DNA of 64,000 nucleotides from Pseudomonas profundi (GTDB lineage: Bacteria > Pseudomonadota > Gammaproteobacteria > Pseudomonadales > Pseudomonadaceae): NCBI RefSeq assembly GCF_008638305.1, contig NZ_VTPZ01000001.1:186001-250000 (forward strand), written 5' to 3'. Shown piece by piece: positions 52,343-61,961 of the stretch. Position 1 is the stretch's first letter; the number at the start of each line of letters is the position of its first letter. Both the position numbers and the translations under genes were made by a program. Under the pieces are notes generated by a model. It had not been told where the DNA came from and searched no databases. It saw nothing but the letters and a program-made list of their open reading frames with translations.

Positions 52343-54490
52343 TTAACCGAAAAATTTCTTGCCGGCCTTGGCCATCTCACGCAACTTCTCGGTCGGGTGA
52401 TACATGGCGCCAAACTCGGCGTACTTGTCGGCGATGGCAACAAACTCGGCCACGCCAATGGTGTCGATGTAGCGCAGAGCGCCGCCACGGAAGGGAGGGA
52501 ACCCGATACCGTAGATCAGACCCATGTCAGCGTCGCCAGCGGACTCGACGATGCCGTCTTCCAGGCAACGTACAGTCTCGAGGCACAGCGGAACCATCAT
52601 GATCTCGACGATTTCCTCGTCGGTGAACTCACGCTGCTCCAGCACGATCGGCTTGAGCAATTCATAAGCCTGGGGATCAACGACCTTCTTCTGCTTGCCT
52701 TTCTTGTCCAGCTCGTAGGCATAGAAGCCCTTGCCGGACTTCTGGCCCAGACGGCCTTCGTCATACATCACATCGACGGCGGTCCGAGTGGTATCAGCCA
52801 TACGGTCCGGATAACCTTCGGCCATGACGTCACGACCATGGTGGCCCGTATCCATACCCACTACGTCCATCAGGTACGCAGGACCCATCGGCCAGCCGAA
52901 TTTTTCCATCAGCTTGTCGACGCGCTGGAAATCAGCGCCCATATTGATCAGGCGAGCAAAGCCGCCGAAATACGGAAACAGCACCCGGTTCACCAGGAAG
53001 CCCGGGCAGTCGTTGACCACGATCGGCGTCTTGCCCATCTTCTTGGCATAGGCGACGGTGGTGGCGATGGCCTTTTCACTGGATTTCTCACCACGGATAA
53101 CCTCAACCAGCGGCATCATGTGCACAGGGTTAAAGAAGTGCATACCGCAGAAGTTTTCCGGACGCTTGAGCGCCTGGGCCAGATAGGTAATGGAGATGGT
53201 GGAAGTGTTGGATGCAATGATCGCATCGTCCTTCACGTGACCTTCCACTTCAGCCAGCACAGCGTGCTTGACCTTCGGGTTCTCGACAACGGCCTCGACC
53301 ACGATGTCGACATTACCGAAATCGCCATAGGACATGGTCGGACGGATCGCATTCAGAGCGCCAGCCATCTGCTCCGGCTTCATGCGGCCCTTGGCAACAC
53401 GCTTGCCGAGTAGCTTGGACGCTTCATCCAGACCCATCTGGATGCCTTCCTCACGAATATCCTTCATCAGGATAGGCGTGCCCTTGGAAGCGGACTGGAA
53501 AGCAATACCGCCGCCCATGATACCTGCACCCAAGACAGCGGCCAGCTTCACATCGGCAGCTTGCTTGTCGTACTGCTTGGCCTTCTGCTTGAGGGCCTGA
53601 TCGTTGAGGAACAGACCAACCAGGCTAGCCGCCACAGAAGTCTTGGCCAGCTTGGCAAACCCGGCAGCTTCGATTTCCAGCGCCTTGTCGCGACCGGCAT
53701 TGGCAGCCTTCTGGATGGTCTTGATGGCTTCAACCGGGGCCGGGTAATGCGGGCCGGCCTGACCAGCGACAAAACCCTTGGCAGTCTCGAACGCCATCAT
53801 CTGCTCGATGGTGTTGAGCTTGACCTTCTCCAGCTTGGGCTGACGCTTGGCGCGGAAATCCAGCTCACCGGACATCGCGCGCTTGCATAGATCGATAGCG
53901 CCTTCCTTCAGCTTGGCCGGAGCAACAACGGCGTCAACCGCGCGCAGGCTCAGCGCCTTGTCAGCACGCTGCTCACCGCCACCACAGATCCACTCGATGG
54001 CGTTGTCGATACCCATGATGCGCGGCGCACGCACGGTGCCGCCGAAACCAGGGTAGATACCCAGCTTGGTTTCCGGCAGGCCGACCTTGGCGGTCGAGGA
54101 CATGATGCGGTAGTCACAGGCCAGACACATTTCAAAACCGCCGCCCAGCGCCATACCATTGATGGCAGCAACTGTCGGAACGTTCAGGTCTTCGAATGCA
54201 TTGAAGATCTGATTGGCTTCCAGGTTGCCGGCAACGAGATCTTCCTCGGGCAACTGGAAAGTATTGACGAATTCGTTGATATCGGCGCCGACGATGAATA
54301 CGTCTTTGCCGCTGGTGACAATAACGCCCTTGACGCTGGCGTCGGATTGAATGGCCTCGACGGCGGCTTGCAACTCCGCCAGGGTGGCACGATTGAACTT
54401 GTTGACAGACTCGCCCTGCAGATCGAACTTGAGTTCGACGATGCCGTCTTCAAGGGCTTGAACCGTGATGGCTTTACCTTCGTAAATCAT
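52343..54490 (-). CDS. fadB: Fatty-acid oxidation complex alpha subunit FadB
   Basis: Multifunctional enzyme with enoyl-CoA hydratase, isomerase and 3-hydroxyacyl-CoA dehydrogenase activity. The N-terminal hydratase domain shows [28 protein letters not shown] and [21 protein letters not shown]; the dehydrogenase domain starts at [13 protein letters not shown] and has the catalytic histidine in [17 protein letters not shown]. The start is ATG 54490 with GGAG 8 nt upstream (715 residues), one codon inside a TTG. Expression is probably controlled by PsrA; a candidate site lies about 300 bp upstream. Confidence 0.96.
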   Translation of the reverse strand: MIYEGKAITVQALEDGIVELKFDLQGESVNKFNRATLAELQAAVEAIQSDASVKGVIVTSGKDVFIVGADINEFVNTFQLPEEDLVAGNLEANQIFNAFEDLNVPTVAAINGMALGGGFEMCLACDYRIMSSTAKVGLPETKLGIYPGFGGTVRAPRIMGIDNAIEWICGGGEQRADKALSLRAVDAVVAPAKLKEGAIDLCKRAMSGELDFRAKRQPKLEKVKLNTIEQMMAFETAKGFVAGQAGPHYPAPVEAIKTIQKAANAGRDKALEIEAAGFAKLAKTSVAASLVGLFLNDQALKQKAKQYDKQAADVKLAAVLGAGIMGGGIAFQSASKGTPILMKDIREEGIQMGLDEASKLLGKRVAKGRMKPEQMAGALNAIRPTMSYGDFGNVDIVVEAVVENPKVKHAVLAEVEGHVKDDAIIASNTSTISITYLAQALKRPENFCGMHFFNPVHMMPLVEVIRGEKSSEKAIATTVAYAKKMGKTPIVVNDCPGFLVNRVLFPYFGGFARLINMGADFQRVDKLMEKFGWPMGPAYLMDVVGMDTGHHGRDVMAEGYPDRMADTTRTAVDVMYDEGRLGQKSGKGFYAYELDKKGKQKKVVDPQAYELLKPIVLEQREFTDEEIVEIMMVPLCLETVRCLEDGIVESAGDADMGLIYGIGFPPFRGGALRYIDTIGVAEFVAIADKYAEFGAMYHPTEKLREMAKAGKKFFG

Positions 54491-54783
54491 CAACTGATCT
54501 CCACGCTATAAAAGCACTTGAGAAGCAGCGTCCAACGAGGCCGGTCCGGTTTTGACGAGCCGGGCCTGATGCAGGACGATGCCGTGAACGTTCCCGATGC
54601 GGTGAAGGCTGCGCGATACAAACACAGAAATTCATACGCTTGTTTGATTCGGGTGCGCACACCTTCGGGGAAAACCTTGCGATTGTCAATCAGCTACTGG
54701 CCAGTTGCGCTGCAACGGCAACCCAGCGAGAACAGTTTTCCTCTTCAAAGCCTTTACATTCAACGCGTTACAAGCTGTTTAGA

Positions 54784-54795
54784 GAAACAGGTTTA
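54784..54795. promoter_or_regulatory. Candidate PsrA site upstream of fadBA
   Basis: GAAAC-AG-GTTTA matches nine of ten defined positions of the PsrA pattern (G/C)AAAC-N2-4-GTTT(G/C), about 290 bp upstream of fadB in an otherwise gene-free 326-bp stretch (54491-54816). It overlaps a CTGTTT-AGAG-AAACAG palindrome at 54775-54790. In P. aeruginosa PsrA represses the corresponding operon. No confident promoter was found beside it, so the call is tentative. Confidence 0.45.
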
Positions 54796-54816
54796 CTTTC
54801 TGGACAGCGTTCCTTC

Positions 54817-55254
54817 TCATTCGACAGGTAATCGATGCAGAGGTTGCAGGGCGACAAAAAGCCGGTCCAGCGCCTGCGGATCCTCGGGCTCTACCCAGTA
54901 TACCGTCAGCGAAAAGCTCGACCGATCCAGCCCTGACACATTAGCGGGTAACCCCGTGAGCAGACCGGCAAGATGGGGCTGGTTGTGCGACCCGAAGCGA
55001 CGCTCCCAGCCCGCCTCGGTCCGCCGATAACTGAACTCTTCTTCCATCGGACACTTTTCCAGTGCGAGGCGATAGCCAACGCAACCTTCAAGCGCAGCGT
55101 CGCGGGCACTCCCCTGTTGACGCTCCACCACAAAACCCAGCTTTCGGGCATGCTCACGCAGTCGATGCAAATGCAGCTGGCGCCCGCGCGGCAGAATCTT
55201 GTGAAGCGACGAAATAAATATAGCGGCAACCAGCCCAAAGGCTATCCAGGTCAT
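54817..55254 (-). CDS. Conserved single-pass membrane protein, function unknown
   Basis: A 145-residue protein with an N-terminal membrane segment (WIAFGLVAAIFISSL) followed by a basic stretch and a cytoplasmic domain containing RQLHLHRLREHARKLGFVV, YRRTEAGWERRFGS and SLTVYWVEPEDPQALDRLF. It resembles the conserved gene found upstream of fadB in pseudomonads but no function is known to me. It begins with ATG 55254 and is divergent from the universal stress gene. Confidence 0.75.
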   Translation of the reverse strand: MTWIAFGLVAAIFISSLHKILPRGRQLHLHRLREHARKLGFVVERQQGSARDAALEGCVGYRLALEKCPMEEEFSYRRTEAGWERRFGSHNQPHLAGLLTGLPANVSGLDRSSFSLTVYWVEPEDPQALDRLFVALQPLHRLPVE

Positions 55255-55394
55255 GACCCTACTCCCCCGCTACAAAGCAAGCCGCGCAGCAGGCAAACAC
55301 AGAAACCGGCGCAAAACTGTCGAATAATGATAAATCCTCCGCGGATTGCGGTATAAAGGCTGCTAGTATCAGCGAAAAGCCAGGAGGAACCTGC

Positions 55395-55841
55395 ATGCTT
55401 TACTCTCACGTGCTGGTGGCAGTGGATCTGATTGATGAATGTCGCTCGGTAGCCGACCACGCCATGTCACTCGCCAAGGCGCTGGATGCCGATTTAACGC
55501 TGTTACACGTCGTCGAACCCCTTGCCATGGCCTATGGCGGCGATGTGCCCATGGACCTGTCGATGCTGCAGCAGCAGCAATTCGAACAGGCCCGCGAGCG
55601 CATGCAGATATTTGCCGGCGATTACGGTCTACCGGAAAGCCAATTGCAAATTGCCTTCGGCCATCCGCGCCAGGAAATTCACCGCGTCGCCACCGAACAG
55701 GGGTGTGACTTGATTGTAGTCGGTAGCCACGGCCGACATGGCCTCGCCCTTCTGCTCGGATCTACCGCCAATGATGTGCTGCATGGCGCACCCTGCGATG
55801 TCATCGCGGTGCGCCTGGAAAAGAAAAAGAAAACCGGTTAA
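55395..55841 (+). CDS. Universal stress protein (UspA family)
   Basis: Cytoplasmic stress protein of 148 residues. It begins MLYSHVLVAVDLIDECRSV and has the ATP-binding pattern G-x2-G-x9-G(S/T) in VGSHGRHGLALLLGSTANDVL, followed by APCDVIAVRL. AGGAGG precedes ATG 55395. It is a single-gene unit between two minus-strand genes and convergent with uup. Which stress controls it is not evident from the short upstream region. Confidence 0.92.
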   Translation: MLYSHVLVAVDLIDECRSVADHAMSLAKALDADLTLLHVVEPLAMAYGGDVPMDLSMLQQQQFEQARERMQIFAGDYGLPESQLQIAFGHPRQEIHRVATEQGCDLIVVGSHGRHGLALLLGSTANDVLHGAPCDVIAVRLEKKKKTG

Positions 55842-55892
55842 ACAGCCAACCGACCGCAGCTGACTGACATGCAGACAGCTGCGCGCTACTTC

Positions 55893-57815
55893 TCAGCCTT
55901 GCAAGTCATCCAGCTCAGCCCAGCGTTCCAATGCGCCATCCAGTTCCGCCTGTTTGGCCGCCAGCGCGTCGATGACGGGCGCGGTCTGCTCGTGTGGCTG
56001 CTGATAAAAATCAGGGGCATTAACCTGTTGCTGAATCGCTTCCAGCTCGCTTTCCAGGCGCTCAAGCAGTTCGGGGAATGCATCAAGTTCCCGCTGTAAC
56101 TTGTAGCTAAGCTTGGGTTTTTGCGCTGGCGCAGTAGCCTGAACTGGTGCCGGCGCGACCTCCTGCTCAGCTTCCATGGCTGCCTGGGTCGCAGCATCAT
56201 CGCCCCACTCGGCCAATGCTTCGATCTTGCCGCCCTGGCGTAGCCAATCGGCATAACCGCCGACGTATTCCCGCACCTTACCATTGCCCTCGAAAACCAG
56301 ACTGCTGGTCACCACGTTGTCCAGGAAGACCCGGTCGTGGCTCACGATCAGAACCGTACCATCGAACCCGGCAAGCACTTCTTCGAGAAGCTCAAGCGTT
56401 TCCACGTCAAGATCATTGGTTGGCTCGTCAAGCACCAGCATGTTGGCTGGCTTGCTGAACAGCCGTGCCAACAGCAGCCGCGCTCGCTCACCACCGGACA
56501 GCGCTTTGACGGGGGTCCGGGAACGTTCGGGCGAAAACAGGAAATCGCCCAGATAGCTGATGATGTGCCGGCGCTCGCCGTTGATCTCGATGAAATCGCG
56601 CCCTTCAGAAATATTGTCGATAACCGAACGCTCAAGATCGAGCTGCCCACGGAGCTGGTCGAAATAAGCCACCTCCAGACGAGTGCCGTGCTTGACTGTG
56701 CCGCTGGTGGGCTCGAGCTGGCCCAACAGCAACCTGAGCAAAGTACTCTTGCCCGAGCCGTTGTTACCAATCAGACCGATACGGTCACCGCGCAACACCA
56801 CCGTACTCAGGTCGCGGATCAGCGGTCGCTGTCCCGGATACGCAAAGGAGACGTTCTCCACTTCGATAACACGCTTGCCTGACGAGTCTGCAGTTTCCAG
56901 CTGGAAACTGGCGCGCCCCTGGCGCTCGACACGCTGGGCACGCTCATCACGCATGGCCTTGAGTGCGCGAACACGACCTTCGTTACGGGTCCGCCGTGCC
57001 TTGATGCCCTGGCGAATCCAGACTTCTTCCTGCGCCAGACGTTTGTCAAACAGCGCATTGGCGCTGGCTTCGGCAGCCAGCTGCTGCTCCTTGTGTTCGA
57101 GAAAGCTGGTGTAATTGCCCTGCCAGTCGATCAACTGGCCGCGGTCCAGCTCCATGATCCGGGTCGCCAGCGCCTGGAGAAACTGCCGATCGTGAGTAAT
57201 AAACAGGACCGCACCGCGGAAATCGAGCAACACCTGCTCAAGCCAGGCAATGGTATGGATATCCAGATGGTTGGTTGGCTCGTCGAGCAACAGGACGTCC
57301 GGCTCCGCCACCAGTGCCTGAGCCAACAGCACCCGGCGACGCCAGCCGCCCGACAGCTCGGACATGCGCTTTTCCGCCGGCAGCCCGAGGCGCGTGAGGG
57401 TCGTTTCTACCAGCTGATTCAGCCGCCATCCATCCTTGGCTTCGAGGCGACCCTGCACTTTTTCCAGACGCTCCAGCTCGGCTTCGCCCATCTCGCCATG
57501 TACCAGATGATGATACTCAGCAAGCAGTTCGCCGACACCCGTCAACCCTGCAGCCACCACATCGTATACCAACAGCTCGCCAGCCTCGGGCAGCTCCTGC
57601 GGCAACTGGCCGATCTTCAGGCCTGGCGCATACCAGATCTCGCCTTCATCGGCGGACTGTTCACCGTTGACCAGCTTGAACAGACTGGACTTGCCGGCGC
57701 CGTTGCGACCAATCAGGCAGGCGCGCTCGCCGCGCTCCAGCTGAAAGCTGACCTTTTGCAAGAGGGGGTTGAGGCCATAGGCCAGAGATACATCAGTAAA
57801 CGAGAGCAGCGCCAT
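55893..57815 (-). CDS. uup: ABC-F ATPase Uup
   Basis: Cytoplasmic ABC-F protein of 640 residues, linked in E. coli to ribosome function and to replication/transposon excision. Two ABC domains are complete: Walker A GRNGAGKSSLFK and GNNGSGKSTLLR, signatures ELSGGWRRRVLLA and ALSGGERARLLLA, Walker B VLLLDEPTNHLD and MLVLDEPTNDLD. The linker between them is arginine-rich, and after an Ala/Pro segment the C-terminus (about 560-640) forms the coiled coil typical of Uup rather than EttA or YheS. Confidence 0.93.
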   Translation of the reverse strand: MALLSFTDVSLAYGLNPLLQKVSFQLERGERACLIGRNGAGKSSLFKLVNGEQSADEGEIWYAPGLKIGQLPQELPEAGELLVYDVVAAGLTGVGELLAEYHHLVHGEMGEAELERLEKVQGRLEAKDGWRLNQLVETTLTRLGLPAEKRMSELSGGWRRRVLLAQALVAEPDVLLLDEPTNHLDIHTIAWLEQVLLDFRGAVLFITHDRQFLQALATRIMELDRGQLIDWQGNYTSFLEHKEQQLAAEASANALFDKRLAQEEVWIRQGIKARRTRNEGRVRALKAMRDERAQRVERQGRASFQLETADSSGKRVIEVENVSFAYPGQRPLIRDLSTVVLRGDRIGLIGNNGSGKSTLLRLLLGQLEPTSGTVKHGTRLEVAYFDQLRGQLDLERSVIDNISEGRDFIEINGERRHIISYLGDFLFSPERSRTPVKALSGGERARLLLARLFSKPANMLVLDEPTNDLDVETLELLEEVLAGFDGTVLIVSHDRVFLDNVVTSSLVFEGNGKVREYVGGYADWLRQGGKIEALAEWGDDAATQAAMEAEQEVAPAPVQATAPAQKPKLSYKLQRELDAFPELLERLESELEAIQQQVNAPDFYQQPHEQTAPVIDALAAKQAELDGALERWAELDDLQG

Positions 57816-58135
57816 ATCACACCTTTTGCGGAGCGCTGAAAACCGAGCAACATGAAGCCAGGGGAGCGAAATCGAACACAGGCGGACCGGACTCGCCCAA
57901 ACGGAAGGGCTGGACAGCAGGCGGTTTTTGAGCGATTCCAGCGCCGCTTGGCAGAGCGCAGGTATTTTCAGAGGATCCTTAACTTGTATTGAGGGGCATT
58001 CTACCCTTCCCGCTAGTCTGCTGCATCGCTTATTCCCGCGCCCGACCCTATGCCGACCCAGAGCAACAGGCTAAGCTGTCAGACATCGTAGTTTCCCGTT
58101 CGTACTTCCTCTGACTGCCCTTCCGGCCAGGATTC
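57816..58135. other. Intergenic region between uup and slt
   Basis: This 320-bp stretch must carry divergent promoters for uup (minus) and slt (plus). A TTGTAT at 57984-57989 has no well-placed -10 partner, so no promoter is called. No gene, repeat or terminator was recognised. Confidence 0.5.
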
Positions 58136-60094
58136 ATGATGCGCTGTAACGTCCTACAAAGGCTGACAAGATTCTCCGCTTTAGTTTTGATTTTCCAAGG
58201 TTTTTTTATTACCGAAGCCGTCGCAGACAGCCGACTCGAAAGTCAGCGACAGAGTTATGACCAGGCCATGAAAGCGCTCAAACAGGGCCAGCACAGCCGC
58301 TATTTGCAGCTCAAACAAGGTCTGCGCGATTACCCCCTTTATTCCTATCTTTTGCTTGAGGAAATAAAGCAACAGGATGCGCCGGCGGATCACGAGGTCC
58401 AGGCATTTCTGGTAACGCAGGGCGACCTGCCAGCAGCGCAGGGCATAAAGAACAAGTGGCTGCAGCGTCTGGCCAAGACGGGAAAATGGGACCTGTTGCG
58501 CAAGCACTACGATACAGACAGCCAAAGCACCGAGCTGGACTGCCAGCTCACGCTACAGATGTGGCGCGAGGGTGATGCCTCGCTCGCCAGACAGAGAGCT
58601 ACTGAACTGTGGACAGTTGGCCATTCGCAGCCAGACGCCTGCGACCCGCTCTTCGAAAAGTGGCGGGCCGCCGGAGGCTTGACTGAAGATGTTGCCTGGC
58701 AGCGCCTGCGGCAGGCTTTGCTTTATCGTCAGGACGCGCTGGCGCGCTATCTGGTGCGTTATCTTCCCAGCCAGACATTATTGGCTGAGCGTTTTATCGA
58801 AGCTGCGACCCAGCCTGCCCGCCTCAGTGATACTGCGCGCTTCAGGCCAGCCGTCGGCCAGCCGAGCAATCGGTTGACGGACATCGTCACCGTAGCCCTG
58901 CGCCGCATGGCGAGGGACGATCCAGCAGCCGCAATGGCGTTGTGGCCCTTCTACCGCGACTTGCCCTTCGCGGAAGAAGACCGGCTGGCGATTACCCGTG
59001 ACATTGGCGTGCGCCTGGCTAAGCGGCATGATCCTCAGGCATTACCTTTCATGGCCGCCAACGATCCATCGATGGCGGATGACCAGGTCAGCGAATGGCG
59101 CATTCGCCTGGCCCTGCGCACTGGCCAGTGGCGCCAGGCGCACGCCCTTACCCAGGCGATGCCGGAATCGCTACAGCAACAGAACCGTTGGCGCTACTGG
59201 CGCGCCCGCAGCGCCCAGCTGGCATTCCCTGAACGCGATATGGCTGGCGAGTACGCCGAACTGGCCGATGAGCGCGATTTCTACGGGTTTATCGCAGCGG
59301 AACGCAGCCGCAAGCCCTACGCTCTGAATCATAAGCCCGCCGAGGTTGACCCCCGCGCCCATGCTCGTGTAAGCCAGACGGCAGGTATTCGTCGTGCGCG
59401 CGAATTCCTCGCCCGCGGTCAGATAGTCAATGCCCGGCGGGAGTGGTATCACGCAGGGCGGACCTTCAGCCGTGAAGAACTCATCGCACAGGCAGCCATG
59501 GCTCGCGATCTGGGCTGGCACTTCCCGGCTATTCGCGGCATCAGTCAGGCGCAGCACTGGGACGATCTGGATATCCGCTTCCCCCTTGCCTACCAGCAAC
59601 CAATAACCCAGCAGGCCCGCGCACGGCAGCTCAATCCAACCTGGGTGTATGCCATAACCCGTCAGGAAAGCGGCTTCATGGAGGACGCGCGCTCGCATGC
59701 TGGCGCGATCGGTCTGATGCAGCTAATGCCTGGCACAGCCAGGGAAACAGCGCGGCGCTTTGGCATCGCGCTCAACAACCCCAACGATGTACTCCTGCCC
59801 GAGCGCAATATTGCGCTGGGTACGGCGTATCTGGCGCAGTTGCATGAGCAGTTCCAGGGCAACCGCGTGTTGGCTTCAGCGGCCTACAACGCCGGCCCCG
59901 GCCGCGTGCGCCAATGGACGCGCGACGTCGACAAGCTGCCGGCGGACATCTGGATAGAGAACATTCCCTTCGACGAGACGCGCCAGTACGTTCAAAGCGT
60001 GCTGAGCTATGCGGTGATCTATGGGGACAAACTGGGAATCGAGCAGCCCGTCATGAACAACGACGAGCATATGCTGAATTTTCCGGCTCGGTGA
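58136..60094 (+). CDS. slt: Soluble lytic murein transglycosylase
   Basis: Periplasmic exolytic transglycosylase that releases anhydromuropeptides, substrates for the recycling enzyme NagZ. The 652 residues begin with a signal peptide (about 1-30, cut near AVADS), continue with a long superhelical ring domain and a linker, and end with the lysozyme-like SLT domain: catalytic glutamate in TRQESGFMEDARS, AGAIGLMQLMPGTA and AYNAGPGRVRQW. ATG 58136 or the ATG directly after it may start translation. Length and domains match Slt70. Confidence 0.95.
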   Translation: MMRCNVLQRLTRFSALVLIFQGFFITEAVADSRLESQRQSYDQAMKALKQGQHSRYLQLKQGLRDYPLYSYLLLEEIKQQDAPADHEVQAFLVTQGDLPAAQGIKNKWLQRLAKTGKWDLLRKHYDTDSQSTELDCQLTLQMWREGDASLARQRATELWTVGHSQPDACDPLFEKWRAAGGLTEDVAWQRLRQALLYRQDALARYLVRYLPSQTLLAERFIEAATQPARLSDTARFRPAVGQPSNRLTDIVTVALRRMARDDPAAAMALWPFYRDLPFAEEDRLAITRDIGVRLAKRHDPQALPFMAANDPSMADDQVSEWRIRLALRTGQWRQAHALTQAMPESLQQQNRWRYWRARSAQLAFPERDMAGEYAELADERDFYGFIAAERSRKPYALNHKPAEVDPRAHARVSQTAGIRRAREFLARGQIVNARREWYHAGRTFSREELIAQAAMARDLGWHFPAIRGISQAQHWDDLDIRFPLAYQQPITQQARARQLNPTWVYAITRQESGFMEDARSHAGAIGLMQLMPGTARETARRFGIALNNPNDVLLPERNIALGTAYLAQLHEQFQGNRVLASAAYNAGPGRVRQWTRDVDKLPADIWIENIPFDETRQYVQSVLSYAVIYGDKLGIEQPVMNNDEHMLNFPAR

Positions 60095-60112
60095 GCCATT
60101 GGAAGGTGTGGC

Positions 60113-60145
60113 GGCTCGGCACGCAGATGAAGCTGCGTCCGAGCC
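60113..60145. terminator. Hairpin between convergent slt and cheV-type genes
   Basis: GGCTCGG-cACGCAG pairs with CTGCGT-CCGAGCC around a short ATGAAG loop, with a single bulged base. Neither side has a T tract, so efficient intrinsic termination is uncertain; it may only protect the 3' ends of the two converging transcripts. Confidence 0.5.
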
Positions 60146-60162
60146 ATATCGAAAGGAGTCCC

Positions 60163-61095
60163 TCAGTCAGGCAGGCGTTTCAGTCGTTCGCGAACCACTT
60201 CGACAAGCTGGTCGGGCTGAAACTTGGAAAGGAAGCCGTCACAACCGACCTTTTCAACCATCGCCTTGTTGAAGGTTCCGGAAAGCGACGTATGCAGCAC
60301 CACGAAAAGGTCCTTGAGGCGCGGATCCTTGCGGATCTCGGCGGTCAGGCGATAACCATCCATTTCCGGCATCTCTGCATCGGTGATAACCATCAGAAGC
60401 CGATCATTGACATTGCCGCCCTCGTCGGCCCAGGCCTGCAACTGGCGGAGTGCACGTAAACCATCAGTCTGCACATGCATCTGCAGCTCCAGCTGGGAAA
60501 GTGTTTCGCGCAACTGGTTCATGCCTGTCGGGGAGTCATCTACCAGCAACACTTCACGGCCCCGCGCCTTGTTGAGCAACTCGTCATCCAGAAGCTCGTC
60601 GCTGACCCGGGTATTGAAGGGTACGATTTCCGCCAGCACCTTTTCCACGTCGATGATTTCAACCAGACGCTGGTTTTCGAGCCGCGTAATGGCTGTGAGG
60701 TAATGAGCGCGACCCGCGCCACGGGGCGGCGGCAGCACGGTGTCCCAGTTCAGATTCATGATGCGATCGACCGAGCCGACCAGAAACGCCTGAACCGACT
60801 GGTTGTACTCGGTGACAATGATGGTGCTTTCGGCGGTGACCGTCTGCGCCCGCATACCAATGGCGGCCGAGAGATCGATCACCGGAATCGCCTGCCCGCG
60901 CAAATGAATAACACCGAGCACATGCGGATGACGCTTGGGCATCTGAGTCAGCCGTGGCAACTGCAGCACTTCACGGATCTTGAACACGTTAAGCGCAAAC
61001 AGCTGCGGCCCGGCCAGTCTGAACAGAAGAATCTCCAGACGATTCTCGCCTACCAGGCGTGTCCTCTGGTCTACGGTATCCAACACTCCGGCCAT
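60163..61095 (-). CDS. CheV-type chemotaxis coupling protein
   Basis: Cytoplasmic adaptor that couples chemoreceptors to CheA, with a regulatory phosphorylation domain. Residues about 15-160 form a CheW domain (FALNVFKIREVLQLP, VIHLRGQAIPVIDLSAAIG); residues about 180-308 form a receiver domain with acidic pair D186-D187 in LLVDDSP, the phospho-acceptor D239 in VITDAEMPEMDG, a TS in LHTSLSG and the lysine in FLSKFQP. No other che genes are nearby, as is usual for the several CheV copies in pseudomonads. Which receptor it serves is unknown. Confidence 0.9.
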   Translation of the reverse strand: MAGVLDTVDQRTRLVGENRLEILLFRLAGPQLFALNVFKIREVLQLPRLTQMPKRHPHVLGVIHLRGQAIPVIDLSAAIGMRAQTVTAESTIIVTEYNQSVQAFLVGSVDRIMNLNWDTVLPPPRGAGRAHYLTAITRLENQRLVEIIDVEKVLAEIVPFNTRVSDELLDDELLNKARGREVLLVDDSPTGMNQLRETLSQLELQMHVQTDGLRALRQLQAWADEGGNVNDRLLMVITDAEMPEMDGYRLTAEIRKDPRLKDLFVVLHTSLSGTFNKAMVEKVGCDGFLSKFQPDQLVEVVRERLKRLPD

Positions 61096-61190
61096 ATTGC
61101 CCTCGTCAAATCAATCAGCTTTATGGCCCTACGCCACCAGCAGAGGATACCGCGTTACTGCGGCATTTTCAGTAGTCGACGGTCAACCGA

Positions 61191-61775
61191 TCAGTAGTAG
61201 GCATTCTCGGTGACAGTGTGGTCCGTCACGTCACGCACTGCAGTCAGCTCTGGAATACGGGCCACCAGGGTCTTCTCGATACCCTCCTTGAGCGTCACGT
61301 CGACCATACCGCAGCCCTGACAACCGCCACCAAACTGCAAAATGGCTACGCCACCTTCTACCACGTCGACCAGCTTGACCTCCCCGCCGTGACTGGCCAG
61401 ACCCGGATTGATCTCGGTCTGCAACAGATAGTTGATGCGATCATTGAGCGGGCTGTTGTCATTGACCATGGGCACCTTGGCATTCGGCGCCTTGATGGTC
61501 AGCTGCCCACCCATACGGTCGGTGGCGTAATCCACCACCGCATCTTCCAGGAAGGGCTCACTGATCGTATCGATCCAGACCCCGAATGAATCAAGCTGGA
61601 GCAGGCGATCCTCCGGCTTTTCCTCACCCGGCTTGCAGTAGGCGATGCAGGTCTCCGCATAGGGAGTACCCGGCTGGGTAATGAATACCCGGATACCAAT
61701 ACCGGCGGTATCCTGTTTTGCCAGCAGCTCGGCCAGATAGGCTTCAGCTGCGGAGGTAAGAGTAATGCCTGCCAT
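61191..61775 (-). CDS. nfuA: Fe-S biogenesis protein NfuA
   Basis: Carrier that delivers [4Fe-4S] clusters to client enzymes, mainly under oxidative or iron stress. The 194 residues combine an N-terminal degenerate A-type domain ([18 protein letters not shown]) with a C-terminal Nfu domain carrying the cluster-binding CxxC in [19 protein letters not shown]. The longer frame to 61871 is rejected: ATG 61775 has GAGG 6 nt upstream and gives the family length. It is divergent from metH. Confidence 0.95.
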   Translation of the reverse strand: MAGITLTSAAEAYLAELLAKQDTAGIGIRVFITQPGTPYAETCIAYCKPGEEKPEDRLLQLDSFGVWIDTISEPFLEDAVVDYATDRMGGQLTIKAPNAKVPMVNDNSPLNDRINYLLQTEINPGLASHGGEVKLVDVVEGGVAILQFGGGCQGCGMVDVTLKEGIEKTLVARIPELTAVRDVTDHTVTENAYY

Positions 61776-61961
61776 GAAATGCCTCATACGCAATGGGTTC
61801 AATGGCGATAGTGTACGGGAGATGGCTGACCGGATAAAGTCCCACTGTTTTGGTAGGGTATTTCCAGGCATGACGAATGAGCTCGCCCGCCGCGGCCATA
61901 CAGTGTTGCAGGCGCATCTGTTAGACTAGCCGGCTTTCCAGTATGTCATCCCGGAGTCCCA

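Noticed and set aside
58195-58215. Run of seven T in slt as a frameshift site
   Set aside because: The frame continues uninterrupted through the signal peptide into a full-length, motif-complete Slt protein, so no frameshift is needed.
61776-61961. Cobalamin riboswitch before metH
   Set aside because: The interval is 186 bp and shows no recognisable B12-box or multi-stem arrangement.
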